A stretch of DNA of 64,000 bases from Thiobacillus sp. 65-29. Its GTDB lineage: Bacteria > Pseudomonadota > Gammaproteobacteria > Burkholderiales > Thiobacillaceae. Shown here one piece after another: positions 48,688 to 56,207 of the stretch. The stretch is taken from NCBI GenBank assembly GCA_001899775.1, contig MKWN01000037.1:1-64000 (forward strand), given 5' to 3'. Under the pieces are notes generated by a model. The model worked only from the letters and a program-made list of their open reading frames with translations. It ran no database searches and was not told the DNA's origin. Position 1 is the first letter of the stretch. Each line of letters opens with the position of its first letter. Position numbers and translations under genes: made by a program.

Positions 48688-48778
48688 GGAAGCGTGGCCG
48701 AGTGGTTTAAGGCAGTGCTCTTGAAAAGCACCGAGGGCTGATACCCCTCCGTGAGTTCGAATCTCACCGCTTCCGCCA
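48688..48778 (+). tRNA. tRNA-Ser (anticodon UGA)
   Basis: A complete 91-nt class II tRNA. The acceptor strands GGAAGCG (48688-48694) and CGCTTCC (48768-48774) pair, the anticodon loop CTTGAAA gives anticodon TGA, there is a long variable arm and T-loop GTTCGAATC, and CCA is encoded at 48776-48778. Its last 14 bp recur at 62720-62733, marking it as the integration site of the adjacent element. Confidence 0.97.
48765..48778. repeat. attL core (14 bp) in the tRNA-Ser 3' end
   Basis: CACCGCTTCCGCCA, identical to 62720-62733 and in the same orientation. It forms the acceptor 3' strand and CCA of tRNA-Ser, so integration leaves the tRNA intact. Confidence 0.85.
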
Positions 48779-48822
48779 GAACATCAATAAAAACAATAAT
48801 TTGAAAGTGTAATGCAGGCATT

Positions 48823-48842
48823 ACCCACCACAACACCCACCA
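48823..48842. repeat. two ACCCACCA arm-type sites, left end
   Basis: ACCCACCA at 48823-48830 and 48835-48842, 12 bp apart start to start. The same octamer occurs three times at the right end (62557-62587) with the same spacing. Clustered, phased short repeats at both ends are expected of integrase arm-binding sites. Confidence 0.65.
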
Positions 48843-48900
48843 CTTCGAGGGTGCTAGGGAACGTGCCACTCATGTAGCGCTTTTTCGGAAAGGGAGAGGC

Positions 48901-49563
48901 ATGAAGGCACGCAACACGCTCACGGCTGCACTCATACTGGCATCTGCTCTACCCGGAGCAGTGCAAGCAGCCCTGCATGATCGCGGCGGCGGTTTCATCT
49001 ACGACGATGCTCTCGATGTCACCTGGCTGCAGGATGCGAATTACGCCAAGACCAGCGGGCATGATGCGGGCGGCCTGATGACCTGGCAGGATGCCATGGC
49101 TTGGGTTGCAGGCCTCAGCGTTTACGACGCAGTTCGCAACACCACTTACGACGACTGGCGGCTCCCGGTAAGCGATTTCTGCTTCAACTACTCAGGCTGC
49201 GTCGACAGTGAAATGGGGCACCTGTATTACATCGACCTCGGCGGTGTGGCCCACGTAGATCTAGCCACGACTCACAACGACAACTACCTGCTTTTCCAGA
49301 ATATCCAGAACCCATTTGACGCCGGCCATTGGTCGAGCACCGTGGCAAGCACCTATCCGTCGCTTACGGTCTGGGCTTTTGATATGGACAACGGCATACA
49401 GAGCAAGAATGGCGCATCGAGCGACGCATACCTTTACGCTTGGGCCGTTCGCGATGGCGACGTGGCCGCAATTCCGGAACCCGAGACCTACGCCATGATG
49501 CTGGCGGGCCTTGGGCTCGTTGCCTTCGCGGCAGGCCGCCGGAACCATCTCAAAGCCAGGTGA
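48901..49563 (+). CDS. PEP-CTERM sorting-domain protein, DUF1566/Lcl-like
   Basis: A 220-aa exported protein. It has a signal peptide (MKARNTLTAALILASALPGA ...), a DUF1566/Lcl-type domain (ALDVTWLQDANYAKTSG; MTWQDAMAWV; TYDDWRLP), and a C-terminal sorting signal PEPETYAMMLAGLGLVAFAA followed by GRRNHLKAR. Exosortase would recognise PEP and anchor or process the protein at the envelope. GGGAGAGGC precedes the ATG. It sits just inside attL, on the opposite strand from the phage-type genes and with lower GC than its neighbours. It is probably cargo or a capture of host DNA. Confidence 0.87.
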   Translation: MKARNTLTAALILASALPGAVQAALHDRGGGFIYDDALDVTWLQDANYAKTSGHDAGGLMTWQDAMAWVAGLSVYDAVRNTTYDDWRLPVSDFCFNYSGCVDSEMGHLYYIDLGGVAHVDLATTHNDNYLLFQNIQNPFDAGHWSSTVASTYPSLTVWAFDMDNGIQSKNGASSDAYLYAWAVRDGDVAAIPEPETYAMMLAGLGLVAFAAGRRNHLKAR

Positions 49564-49572
49564 AACCCCGCC

Positions 49573-51360
49573 TCACCGCGCACCCAGCACCAGCGGCTCG
49601 TGCCCTCGGTTCATGCTTGCATAAGGGTCGTATTCCTGCGCCTTGTGCATGACGGCGGGGCCAATATCGTCAAGGCTCCCCACCGGTACCGGCACGGCGA
49701 AGGTGATCGCCAGCGCGTCGGCCGAGTCGGGTGAGGCCAGGCCGCGCGCCTTCATGCTTTCCTTCTTCTCTAGCAGGATGGCGTCGGCGGCGTTGTAGCC
49801 ATACTCGACGCCGGTCAGGTCAGTGGCGAGCATTTCGTCGCGGGGGATCGCCCCACCAGCCAGCCATTCACGCATTAATCCCCAAATCTCCGCGCGCCGG
49901 TTCGCCCACTTGCGCGGGTCCATTGCCCGGCCGCCGAACTGCACTTCGTTCACATCAAAGCCGATGGAGCGCAGCCGGTCGATCACCCCGCCGCCCACAC
50001 CGCCGCCGTCGACGTTGACGATGACGCGATTGCCGGCCAGTCGCAGCGTGTTGACGTGCTCGACCACTCGCGCGGCCAGGGTCATGGTGTCCGCGCCCTT
50101 CAGACGGATGGGAGCCCACGAACGCGCGTCACGCCCGCAGCGGGTCCATATCACGCTGCTGTCGTCGCCGAAGCGTGCTGGGTCAACACCTACGACGAAA
50201 GCCTCGTGGCGCTCTGCGGACACTTCCCGCACTTGGGCGTCATTGACCACATCGCGCGAGATGAACTGCAGGCTGGATGCGCTCGGGAACTCGCCCAGGA
50301 CACGAACCTTCACGAAGTCCGAGCCGATGCCGTAGTCGGCCACCCACTCGTCGATCTGATTCTTGTTGGTGATCTGGCACGTGCGGCTGTCGATCTGCCG
50401 GATGTTCCAGCGGTGCCGCTGGCCGTTGAAGCACTCGAAGAACTTGGTTCCGGTCCGGGTAGGGTTGCCGAATGCGAACCACATCGGCGCACCGTCCGTC
50501 ATGCCGCCCTCGGCCACTTCCCAAATCTTGGCCGGGATCGCGCTCGCCTCGTCGAAGATGTAGAACGGCGTCGAATCGGCGGCGTGCAGGCCGGCGAAGG
50601 ATTCGCTGTTTTCCTCCCGGCACGTCTGCGCATCGCAGCGCCAGGACTCTGGATACTCGGCCATCGTCATGCGCATCGCGCCCTTGCCGGCCGTCACATC
50701 GAACCACTCGCCAAAGATGCAGCGCTTCGTCCACTTGCCGATTTCCGCCCAGGTCTTGGACTCAAGCTGTGGCGCCGTGTTCGCCGTCACCACGCCGCGC
50801 GCATTGGGGCGCGTGCTCATGATCCAGTTGACCAGCCATGCGGTGATCGCACTCTTGCCGATGCCGTGGCCGCTGCTGATCGCGTTTCGGATGGCATCGA
50901 CTGCGGTACGCCCGTCGAATGCTCGTTCCGTCACCTGGCTGCCAATTTCCTCCAGCAGCTCGCAGGCCCAGGCATCGGGGCCGTGCTCGGTGTCGTAGGT
51001 CTCTCGATATTCCTGCGGCAGCTTCACCACCTGCAGCGAGCGGTCACGATCCCACTCGTAGGCAAACAGCACAAAGGCCAGCGGCTTGTCGTAGAAGTAC
51101 CCAGCCATGCGCTGCAGGACGGTGGCGGGCTCGATCTTCCGGCGGGTTGAGCGCTCAGCAACGAACCCAATTCTCAGCCACCCACGGGCGATGCGCCCAA
51201 CGTCGCCGGGCGTCCCGGCAAGCGCCTGCAATTCCTCCCTGGTGTGAGACGGCTTGGGCGGGGTGCGCCTGGCTGCGAGGATTTCAGCGCGAATGTCGTG
51301 GGCTGCGGACTGCGCGGCTTCAATCTTCTCCAGCCGGCGGGAAATGTTGATGGCCGTCAT
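49573..51360 (-). CDS. phage terminase large subunit
   Basis: ATPase-nuclease that packages DNA into proheads. The 595-aa protein has an ATPase domain with the Walker A-like SSGHGIGKSAITAW (near 160-175) and Walker B FYIFDEASAI. An RNaseH-like nuclease domain follows, with acidic residues in FVVGVDPARFGDDSSVIWTR, VNVDGGGVGGGVIDRL and a late DSADALAITFAV. Full length. The start overlaps the 161-aa gene by 4 bp. It is the last gene of the minus-strand series. Confidence 0.92.
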   Translation of the reverse strand: MTAINISRRLEKIEAAQSAAHDIRAEILAARRTPPKPSHTREELQALAGTPGDVGRIARGWLRIGFVAERSTRRKIEPATVLQRMAGYFYDKPLAFVLFAYEWDRDRSLQVVKLPQEYRETYDTEHGPDAWACELLEEIGSQVTERAFDGRTAVDAIRNAISSGHGIGKSAITAWLVNWIMSTRPNARGVVTANTAPQLESKTWAEIGKWTKRCIFGEWFDVTAGKGAMRMTMAEYPESWRCDAQTCREENSESFAGLHAADSTPFYIFDEASAIPAKIWEVAEGGMTDGAPMWFAFGNPTRTGTKFFECFNGQRHRWNIRQIDSRTCQITNKNQIDEWVADYGIGSDFVKVRVLGEFPSASSLQFISRDVVNDAQVREVSAERHEAFVVGVDPARFGDDSSVIWTRCGRDARSWAPIRLKGADTMTLAARVVEHVNTLRLAGNRVIVNVDGGGVGGGVIDRLRSIGFDVNEVQFGGRAMDPRKWANRRAEIWGLMREWLAGGAIPRDEMLATDLTGVEYGYNAADAILLEKKESMKARGLASPDSADALAITFAVPVPVGSLDDIGPAVMHKAQEYDPYASMNRGHEPLVLGAR

Positions 51361-51842
51361 TCCGGTTCATCCTCGGTGTCGTTGCTCAATAGTGCGGCGG
51401 AGCCTTCCAGTGCCGGCTTGCCTTCAAGAGTGCGCAGCCGGCGCTCGTGCTCGTCGACCACCACCGCCTTGGCATAGGTGTCCAACATCCGCAGCAGCTT
51501 GTCGCCAGCCTCGGCGCTGATTTCTCCGTCAGCCACCGCCGCAAGGATCGCGGTCGCCTTGTCCTGCAGCGTCTCGGCCTCCTTCAAGCCAGGCACCACC
51601 ACTTTCTCGGCTTCCGGGCGAGGCGCTGGAGCCAGTCGCTCCAGACACACCTTGATGCTGGTCGGGTCACCCATCTTGGCGAGCTGGACAGCCTTGGCGA
51701 TGATCTCTGCCTTGTGCGGCTCGATGAGATCCCGTACCTGCTCCGACGGGCTTTTGCCGCGCGGGCGCCCCGGCGATTTCAGGCCATGCCCGGGGAGCAG
51801 CTTTCCGCCCTCCGCCCGTTTGACCTGCGTTTTCTCCGTCAT
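51357..51842 (-). CDS. DUF5681-like phage protein, possible terminase partner
   Basis: From ATG 51842 it is 161 aa. The N-terminus is basic with GLKSPGRPRGKSPSEQVRDL, a motif of DUF5681-type phage proteins often beside terminase genes. A helical region follows (HKAEIIAKAVQLAKMGDPTS), with an acidic tail (SNDTEDEPE). The 4-bp overlaps with the HTH gene upstream and terL downstream point to a packaging role. The small-terminase assignment is by position only. Confidence 0.6.
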   Translation of the reverse strand: MTEKTQVKRAEGGKLLPGHGLKSPGRPRGKSPSEQVRDLIEPHKAEIIAKAVQLAKMGDPTSIKVCLERLAPAPRPEAEKVVVPGLKEAETLQDKATAILAAVADGEISAEAGDKLLRMLDTYAKAVVVDEHERRLRTLEGKPALEGSAALLSNDTEDEPE

Positions 51843-52105
51843 GGCGCCAGCTTCTCCGTTCGGCTCACAACCCTGATGCGAACAGGCTCCACGTTCCGGC
51901 GCTTGTTGCCACTCTTCCCGACCCATGACTGCACGGTTGAGCGATGGACGCCAAGCGCCTTGCCGATGGAGCGATACCCCACACCAGCCGCGTACATCTC
52001 GCGTGCTTTGGCGACCACATCATCGTCATGCCGCGCCATCCCGTGCGACGCGCCGACAAGCTTGCCGATGGCGTTTTGAAACAAAATCTCGATTTTCGTG
52101 AGCAT
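51839..52105 (-). CDS. helix-turn-helix phage protein, 88 aa
   Basis: CCGGAGGACTAGGA precedes the ATG at 52105, a good ribosome-binding site. A resolvase/transposase-like HTH is visible in VVAKAREMYAAGVGYRSIGK ALGVHRSTVQSWV (about 30-62), then a basic tail. This is a common form of small terminase DNA-binding subunit, but it could equally be a transcription regulator. It overlaps the 161-aa gene. Confidence 0.65.
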   Translation of the reverse strand: MLTKIEILFQNAIGKLVGASHGMARHDDDVVAKAREMYAAGVGYRSIGKALGVHRSTVQSWVGKSGNKRRNVEPVRIRVVSRTEKLAP

Positions 52106-52107
52106 TC

Positions 52108-52329
52108 CTAGTCCTCCGGTAGCAGATTGGCCGACGTGTGCCCGCGCACCTGCAAAGCCAGGCGTAGTTTCCGCATCGCTTGGTGCTCGATGCGCCGCAC
52201 CTCCTGAACCGTCACCGTGCGGCCTTCCTCCTCGGAGAGAGCCGCGGCGATTTCCTCTTCCGTTGCAGCATCATCGGAGCGGCATTCCACAGTTAAGACT
52301 TCTTCGATGCCTCGTTCATCTGGTACCAA
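52108..52329 (-). CDS. sigma-70 region 4-like DNA-binding protein, 73 aa
   Basis: The sequence AAALSEEEGRTVTVQEVRRI followed by EHQAMRKLRLAL resembles sigma-70 region 4, in which a helix-turn-helix ends in a RxIExxAxRKLR-type helix. The only start in frame is TTG (52329), overlapping the upstream gene by 37 bp. With no region 2 it cannot be a full sigma factor. It may be a late-gene regulator. Confidence 0.55.
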   Translation of the reverse strand: MVPDERGIEEVLTVECRSDDAATEEEIAAALSEEEGRTVTVQEVRRIEHQAMRKLRLALQVRGHTSANLLPED

Positions 52330-52817
52330 CTGCTTGCGACTTGGCCGGCAGAAGTGAGTAGAGAAGACGCGCCCGAAGCGAATGGACTGATACCGGCAGC
52401 AGACCCGTACTTCATAAGCGCCTCGCTCTGATAGTTCGCTCCTTGGGTTCTGTATCCCCAGGCACTCCGAACCGCATTCGACTCAAGCGTCATGCGGTCT
52501 GTCTCTTTGAGGATTTCCGTGCTTGCCTGCAGTTCTGCTGCATTGCCTTCGCCAAGGTCGATGCCGTTGGCGGCCATCGAAGCACGTTGACGCGCCTTGA
52601 GCTGCCCGGCCTGCATGGTGAGGCTGGCGACTTCCTTCTGGCCGCGCTCCATCGCGCCGCGATAACCCAACTCAGCGATGCGGGCGTTGATGCGCGACAT
52701 GCTCGCCTCAAAGGCAAGCTGGTTCTTGGTCATTTTTGCGCTATAAAAACCGCCGATGGCTCCAGATACGGCACCGGCCGCTTGCAACCCGAGAGAGAGA
52801 TTTGCGTACATGGACAT
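52293..52817 (-). CDS. T7 gp14-like virion core protein
   Basis: A 174-aa protein. MSMYANLSLGLQAAGAVSGA IGGFYSAKMTKNQLAFEASM has the Gly/Ala-rich opening and helical continuation seen in podovirus internal virion proteins of the gp14 family, which are ejected to extend the tail across the envelope. Further parts are LKARQRASMAANGIDLGEGN and TLESNAVRSAWGYRTQGANY. Its presence without tail or portal genes is notable. Confidence 0.65.
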   Translation of the reverse strand: MSMYANLSLGLQAAGAVSGAIGGFYSAKMTKNQLAFEASMSRINARIAELGYRGAMERGQKEVASLTMQAGQLKARQRASMAANGIDLGEGNAAELQASTEILKETDRMTLESNAVRSAWGYRTQGANYQSEALMKYGSAAGISPFASGASSLLTSAGQVASSWYQMNEASKKS

Positions 52818-52830
52818 GGGTGTTCCTCCT

Positions 52831-53274
52831 TCAGTGGATTCGGTGAGTGTTGTTCAGAATCACGGGCGACATGCGCACCACTTCGTCGGTGATGATCGGC
52901 CAGCGATCGCACAGCACATCGAGAACGAAGGCCACGTCCGCCAGGGTGAAGCCCTCTGCCATCTGGGCGTCGGATGCCGACAGCCCAAGCTCGCCGGATT
53001 GCAGCTTGTCGAATGCCTCCAGCGGTTCGATTTCTTCCGGGGCGCCACGCTCGAACGCCAGCGAGGCCAACTCCCCGGCCACGGCAATCGAGCGCCGCAG
53101 CGAATCGGGTAGATCGCCAGATGGATGGCGAACCCAGCAACCGCCGTCGAAGGACTTCCCGCCGGGGTGAGGGTTGACCGCCAAGTGGATCTCGCAGCCT
53201 GCGGAGATGGCAACGACGCCCTGGCCAACGACATGGGCGATGGTGAGGCTGAGGTCTTGATTAGCGTTTGCCAT
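52831..53274 (-). CDS. hypothetical phage protein, 147 aa
   Basis: Begins MANANQDLSLTIAHVVGQGV. It is soluble, with a beta-rich N-terminus and a helical C-terminus (FTLADVAFVLDVLCDRWPII). No recognised domain. It overlaps the 250-aa gene by 14 bp and ends 13 bp before the gp14-like gene. Confidence 0.6.
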   Translation of the reverse strand: MANANQDLSLTIAHVVGQGVVAISAGCEIHLAVNPHPGGKSFDGGCWVRHPSGDLPDSLRRSIAVAGELASLAFERGAPEEIEPLEAFDKLQSGELGLSASDAQMAEGFTLADVAFVLDVLCDRWPIITDEVVRMSPVILNNTHRIH

Positions 53275-54013
53275 TCTTCAGCTTTCCGGCAACACGCTGG
53301 CTGCGTGCCTTCTTGGCCAGCATCACGATGGTCTCGGCGTCGTCACCCAGGCCCATTGCTTCGATAGCTCGCGCTACGCGGGCATCACGTGCCACCAGCG
53401 CCCGGGCGTCGCGCAGGGCTTGCTTGGCTCCGCTGCCGAATTCGCGATTGAGCGCGTCGACGGCAGCCTCGCGCTGGGTGATGGTCTCCACCGGCGTGCT
53501 GCGCAGCGTCTCAACTCTGGTGCGCAGGGTACGCACGTCCAGCACGCCGAGGTCGAGGTCGGCCGCCATTTCCCGCAACTCGACTGCGGCCTGGCGCGCG
53601 TCAGAAGGGTCGATGCCTTCCGCTTCGCATTGCTCGTCGGTCAGTTCCTGCACCACATCGCGCAGCATGGACTGTGCATCGAACATGCGGCGCTCAGGAA
53701 GGTCGCGCAGTTCCTGCACCTCTGGCGGGACCTCGGCCAGCGGGGCGGACTTCTCCGGTTCGGGGTAAAGGATCGCCTGCATCTCTTCGTCGGTGTGCGG
53801 GCGGGGCGGTGCGTCCTGCGCCGGCTCCGTGTCAGGGCCACCAAACAGGCGCGCGGCGGGGTCGCTGACAGGTTCGGCAGGCTTCGCTTCAGGCTTTGGT
53901 GTTGACGGGTAGAGTCGTTCGGCCATTGCCGTGGCCTCGTCTACGGGCGCCTGCGGGGTTGTGGGTTTGGGCGTGCCGTAGAGGCGTTCCGCCATCGTTG
54001 CGTCGTCAAGCAT
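53261..54013 (-). CDS. phage protein with AERLY repeats, possible scaffold
   Basis: A 250-aa protein. The N-terminal half is Pro/Glu-rich and disordered-looking, with a repeated short motif (MAERLYGTPK, MAERLYPSTPK, AARLFGGPD, AILYPEPEK). The C-terminal half is helical (REMAADLDLGVLDVRTLRTR; DARALVARDARVARAIEAMG) with a basic end (GKLKNGKR). The layout resembles head-assembly or scaffolding proteins, but this is weak inference. Confidence 0.5.
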   Translation of the reverse strand: MLDDATMAERLYGTPKPTTPQAPVDEATAMAERLYPSTPKPEAKPAEPVSDPAARLFGGPDTEPAQDAPPRPHTDEEMQAILYPEPEKSAPLAEVPPEVQELRDLPERRMFDAQSMLRDVVQELTDEQCEAEGIDPSDARQAAVELREMAADLDLGVLDVRTLRTRVETLRSTPVETITQREAAVDALNREFGSGAKQALRDARALVARDARVARAIEAMGLGDDAETIVMLAKKARSQRVAGKLKNGKR

Positions 54014-54015
54014 GG

Positions 54016-54480
54016 TCAGCCCCCATTCGCGGCAGGCAAAGCCCGCCAGTAACTCGGTTCGTCGGTCAGGAAGGCGTTCGCCTCGCCCTCGGTGAGTGCA
54101 GCGCCGGCAGTGGTCAGCATCAGGCCGGCATAACGCTCGTATTCACCGTCGGGGATGCGCACGCAGGCCAGCATGGTGCCTGCTGGAATGGGCGTCGTAC
54201 TCGTCGCCACAGGGTCGCACTCGATGTGCTCGGTTGCCGAGCCATCGGTGGCGATGGGGATTTGCGCATCGGATACCAAGGCGAAGGTCAGCGTGCCATT
54301 GCCTGCTGCCGTGATGGCCGAATACGCCGTGATGACCAGCCAGCCAGCGGTGTGCACCGGGCCGGGCATGTTGTACTTCATGTCGAGATGGTCGCCGATG
54401 ATCGCTGTGCCGATGGCAAGTGGCAGCACGCCCGATGGCGCACCCCCTTTGCAGAATCGTTCCCAGTCGCTCATGAACAT
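54016..54480 (-). CDS. putative Bbp16-like capsid cement protein
   Basis: From ATG 54480, with AGGAG upstream, it is 154 aa; the frame also opens at a TTG (54486). It is beta-rich, with GPVHTAGWLVITAYSAITAA, GTMLACVRIPDGEYERYAGL and a C-terminal EANAFLTDEPSYWRALPAAN. This pattern resembles Bbp16-type decoration proteins of podoviruses. It would need a capsid to bind, and none is encoded here, so it may act on a helper's capsid. Confidence 0.45.
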   Translation of the reverse strand: MFMSDWERFCKGGAPSGVLPLAIGTAIIGDHLDMKYNMPGPVHTAGWLVITAYSAITAAGNGTLTFALVSDAQIPIATDGSATEHIECDPVATSTTPIPAGTMLACVRIPDGEYERYAGLMLTTAGAALTEGEANAFLTDEPSYWRALPAANGG

Positions 54481-54482
54481 GG

Positions 54483-55130
54483 TCAAAGCTCCTGGTTGAC
54501 CTGCTCGGCCAAACTGGCGACTGCGGCCTGCAGCTTCTTCGAGCGCGCGGCGAAGGCGTCACCCACAGCACCAAGGTCATGGCGCTGGAGATGCACGGAC
54601 GGGCTAGGCGCGAGCTTGCTGAAAACGCCCAGGCGCAGCATCTCGCCCTCAAGCAAGCTGCCAAGCAGTGAATCTCGCAGGGCAACACCCTGGACAATCG
54701 CAGAGTAGCGGTCACGCTGGCGCGTCGGAATCTGGCGCAGCAGTTCGCCTGCATCTACGCGGGCGGCATCGCCATGCTTGTGCATTTCCTCAAGCACTGA
54801 GACCAACTGCGCCAGCGCTTTGTCGACCTTGCCAGCGAGCGCTGCAGCGGCGTCGAGTTCGGCCACCACGCGCTTGACCCGGCCCAGGTTGGAAGCCTTC
54901 TGCTGGGCGCGGCCCTCGTCGCTCAGTTCTCCCTGCAGTTTCGCCAGGCGGCGCTCGTTGGAGGCTGCCATCGCCTCGCGCACGCCGATCTCGCTTTGGA
55001 TCACCGCGACTTCCTCGGCGTTGCCGCTGTCCGCTGCGTCGTCGAGTTCCTGGCGCAGCAGCTCCAAGGCCTTGCGGTTGGCTTCCTCCTGCTTCTGCAG
55101 GCCTTCAATCTTTTCCGTGATGCTTGCCAT
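54483..55130 (-). CDS. coiled-coil phage protein, 215 aa
   Basis: Begins MASITEKIEGLQKQEEANRK with heptad-like coiled coil through about residue 75 (LELLRQELDDAADSGNAEEV; ASNERRLAKLQGEL). More helices follow, including LVSVLEEMHKHGDAARVDAG and a C-terminal KKLQAAVASLAEQVNQEL. No domain is recognised. The position before the cement-like gene would fit a scaffold or a capsid-interacting factor. Confidence 0.6.
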   Translation of the reverse strand: MASITEKIEGLQKQEEANRKALELLRQELDDAADSGNAEEVAVIQSEIGVREAMAASNERRLAKLQGELSDEGRAQQKASNLGRVKRVVAELDAAAALAGKVDKALAQLVSVLEEMHKHGDAARVDAGELLRQIPTRQRDRYSAIVQGVALRDSLLGSLLEGEMLRLGVFSKLAPSPSVHLQRHDLGAVGDAFAARSKKLQAAVASLAEQVNQEL

Positions 55131-55216
55131 GGTCGGCTCCTGTGTTGAGTTGCTGCCATGGTGGCTGTCCATGCTGCATTTGTGGGCCAAAGGGAGGGAT
55201 GCGGGAGGGATAACCT

Positions 55217-55651
55217 TCATTCGATGCGCACCGGCAGCCCGAGCGGGTCATAGCAGCAGCGGACGGTCGCCCCTTCAGCTCTGAGGCGAATCGACCGAAC
55301 GGCCTCGGCCAGTGTGTGCAGGTTCATGTCGGCAAGGCGCTTGGCGAGCCGCCTACGCTGATCCTTGAGCGCGTCGCGGCTAAGTTCAGTCGATGCGACA
55401 ACCCACTCCCCAGGCGAAGCCAATGCGCGGCCGGCTTCACAAGCAATGCCCGGCACCCTTGCCAGGGTGCGGGTGTAGCCCTCCGTGTTCGTGACGCGCA
55501 GCGTGCCGGCCTCGTAGCGCCAGGCGCAGGGCTTCGCCGACAGTGCGCGCAGTTCCTCGATCACCTCCAGCACGTCGGCCATGCGTCCGGGGTCGCTCGG
55601 CAGGTGCATGGACAGAATGCCGGCGGCGATGGTCGCTTGCTCGGGGGTCAT
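55217..55651 (-). CDS. hypothetical phage protein, 144 aa
   Basis: From ATG 55651: MTPEQATIAAGILSMHLPSD, a helical protein with LEVIEELRALSAKPCAWRYE and DALKDQRRRLAKRLADMNLH. The ribosome-binding site is weak and an upstream extension is possible. It is the first gene after the repeat-rich gap and therefore opens the late, packaging-type block. Confidence 0.5.
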   Translation of the reverse strand: MTPEQATIAAGILSMHLPSDPGRMADVLEVIEELRALSAKPCAWRYEAGTLRVTNTEGYTRTLARVPGIACEAGRALASPGEWVVASTELSRDALKDQRRRLAKRLADMNLHTLAEAVRSIRLRAEGATVRCCYDPLGLPVRIE

Positions 55652-56207
55652 CCAATCGCCTGTTTCTTGCGGTCGGTGGCGGGTAGAGCGGTGGGTATTG
55701 GCGACAAAGTATCCGCAATACCGCACCAGCAAAGGACTACAAGCGGATAATGGTTCCGCCATACTCGTCTGCTGGCGTGGTTGCCGATGGCCTCAGTGCG
55801 GCCCGAGCCCGTCGAATCGCGCTCAGCTATGCGTTGCTGCCCTCGCCCGCTTTGCCCAGCCAGGATTGAGTGCGGGTGCTCAGTTCCACCACCATCTCTC
55901 ATGGCTAGGGACTCCATCAGCATCCAGTGCGGATAGGTGTTTCGCACCAATTCGCACCAGTCTCTGTCCATCCCGTTTTCCCGTCCCGTTATCGTTCCCG
56001 CAGCTCCTATAGCTGCTGCGGGAATCGCGGGAAAGTCCGGGGTTCCCGTTTCGGGACATTTCGGGAATCGCGGGAAACGCCTGTAAGCCTTGCCGTTATT
56101 GGCCTTCGGGGCATTTATTGATTTCGGGAATGCCCACTTTTTCGTCCTGAGTTTCCCCTGGCGTATGAGTTCGGGTCTACCCACCACTTCGGGAAAAAAC
56201 GGGAAAG
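55652..56207. promoter_or_regulatory. repeat-rich control or origin region
   Basis: This 556-bp gap separates the replication block from the packaging block. It holds a hairpin with 10-bp arms (TTCCCGCAGC 55995-56004, GCTGCGGGAA 56015-56024). Two exact copies of CGGGAATCGCGGGAAA (56019-56034, 56062-56077) follow, along with other CGGGA/TCCCG units to about 56205, and an internal ACCCACCACTTCG (56179-56191) matching the left-end arm site. A minus-strand open frame crosses it but its sequence is driven by the repeats. Origin iterons or a regulator-binding array are both plausible. Confidence 0.55.

Noticed and set aside
55581-56012. 143-aa plus-strand frame, considered as a possible repressor
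   Set aside because: No helix-turn-helix and a Trp/Cys/Arg-rich composition typical of spurious frames; no good ribosome-binding site.
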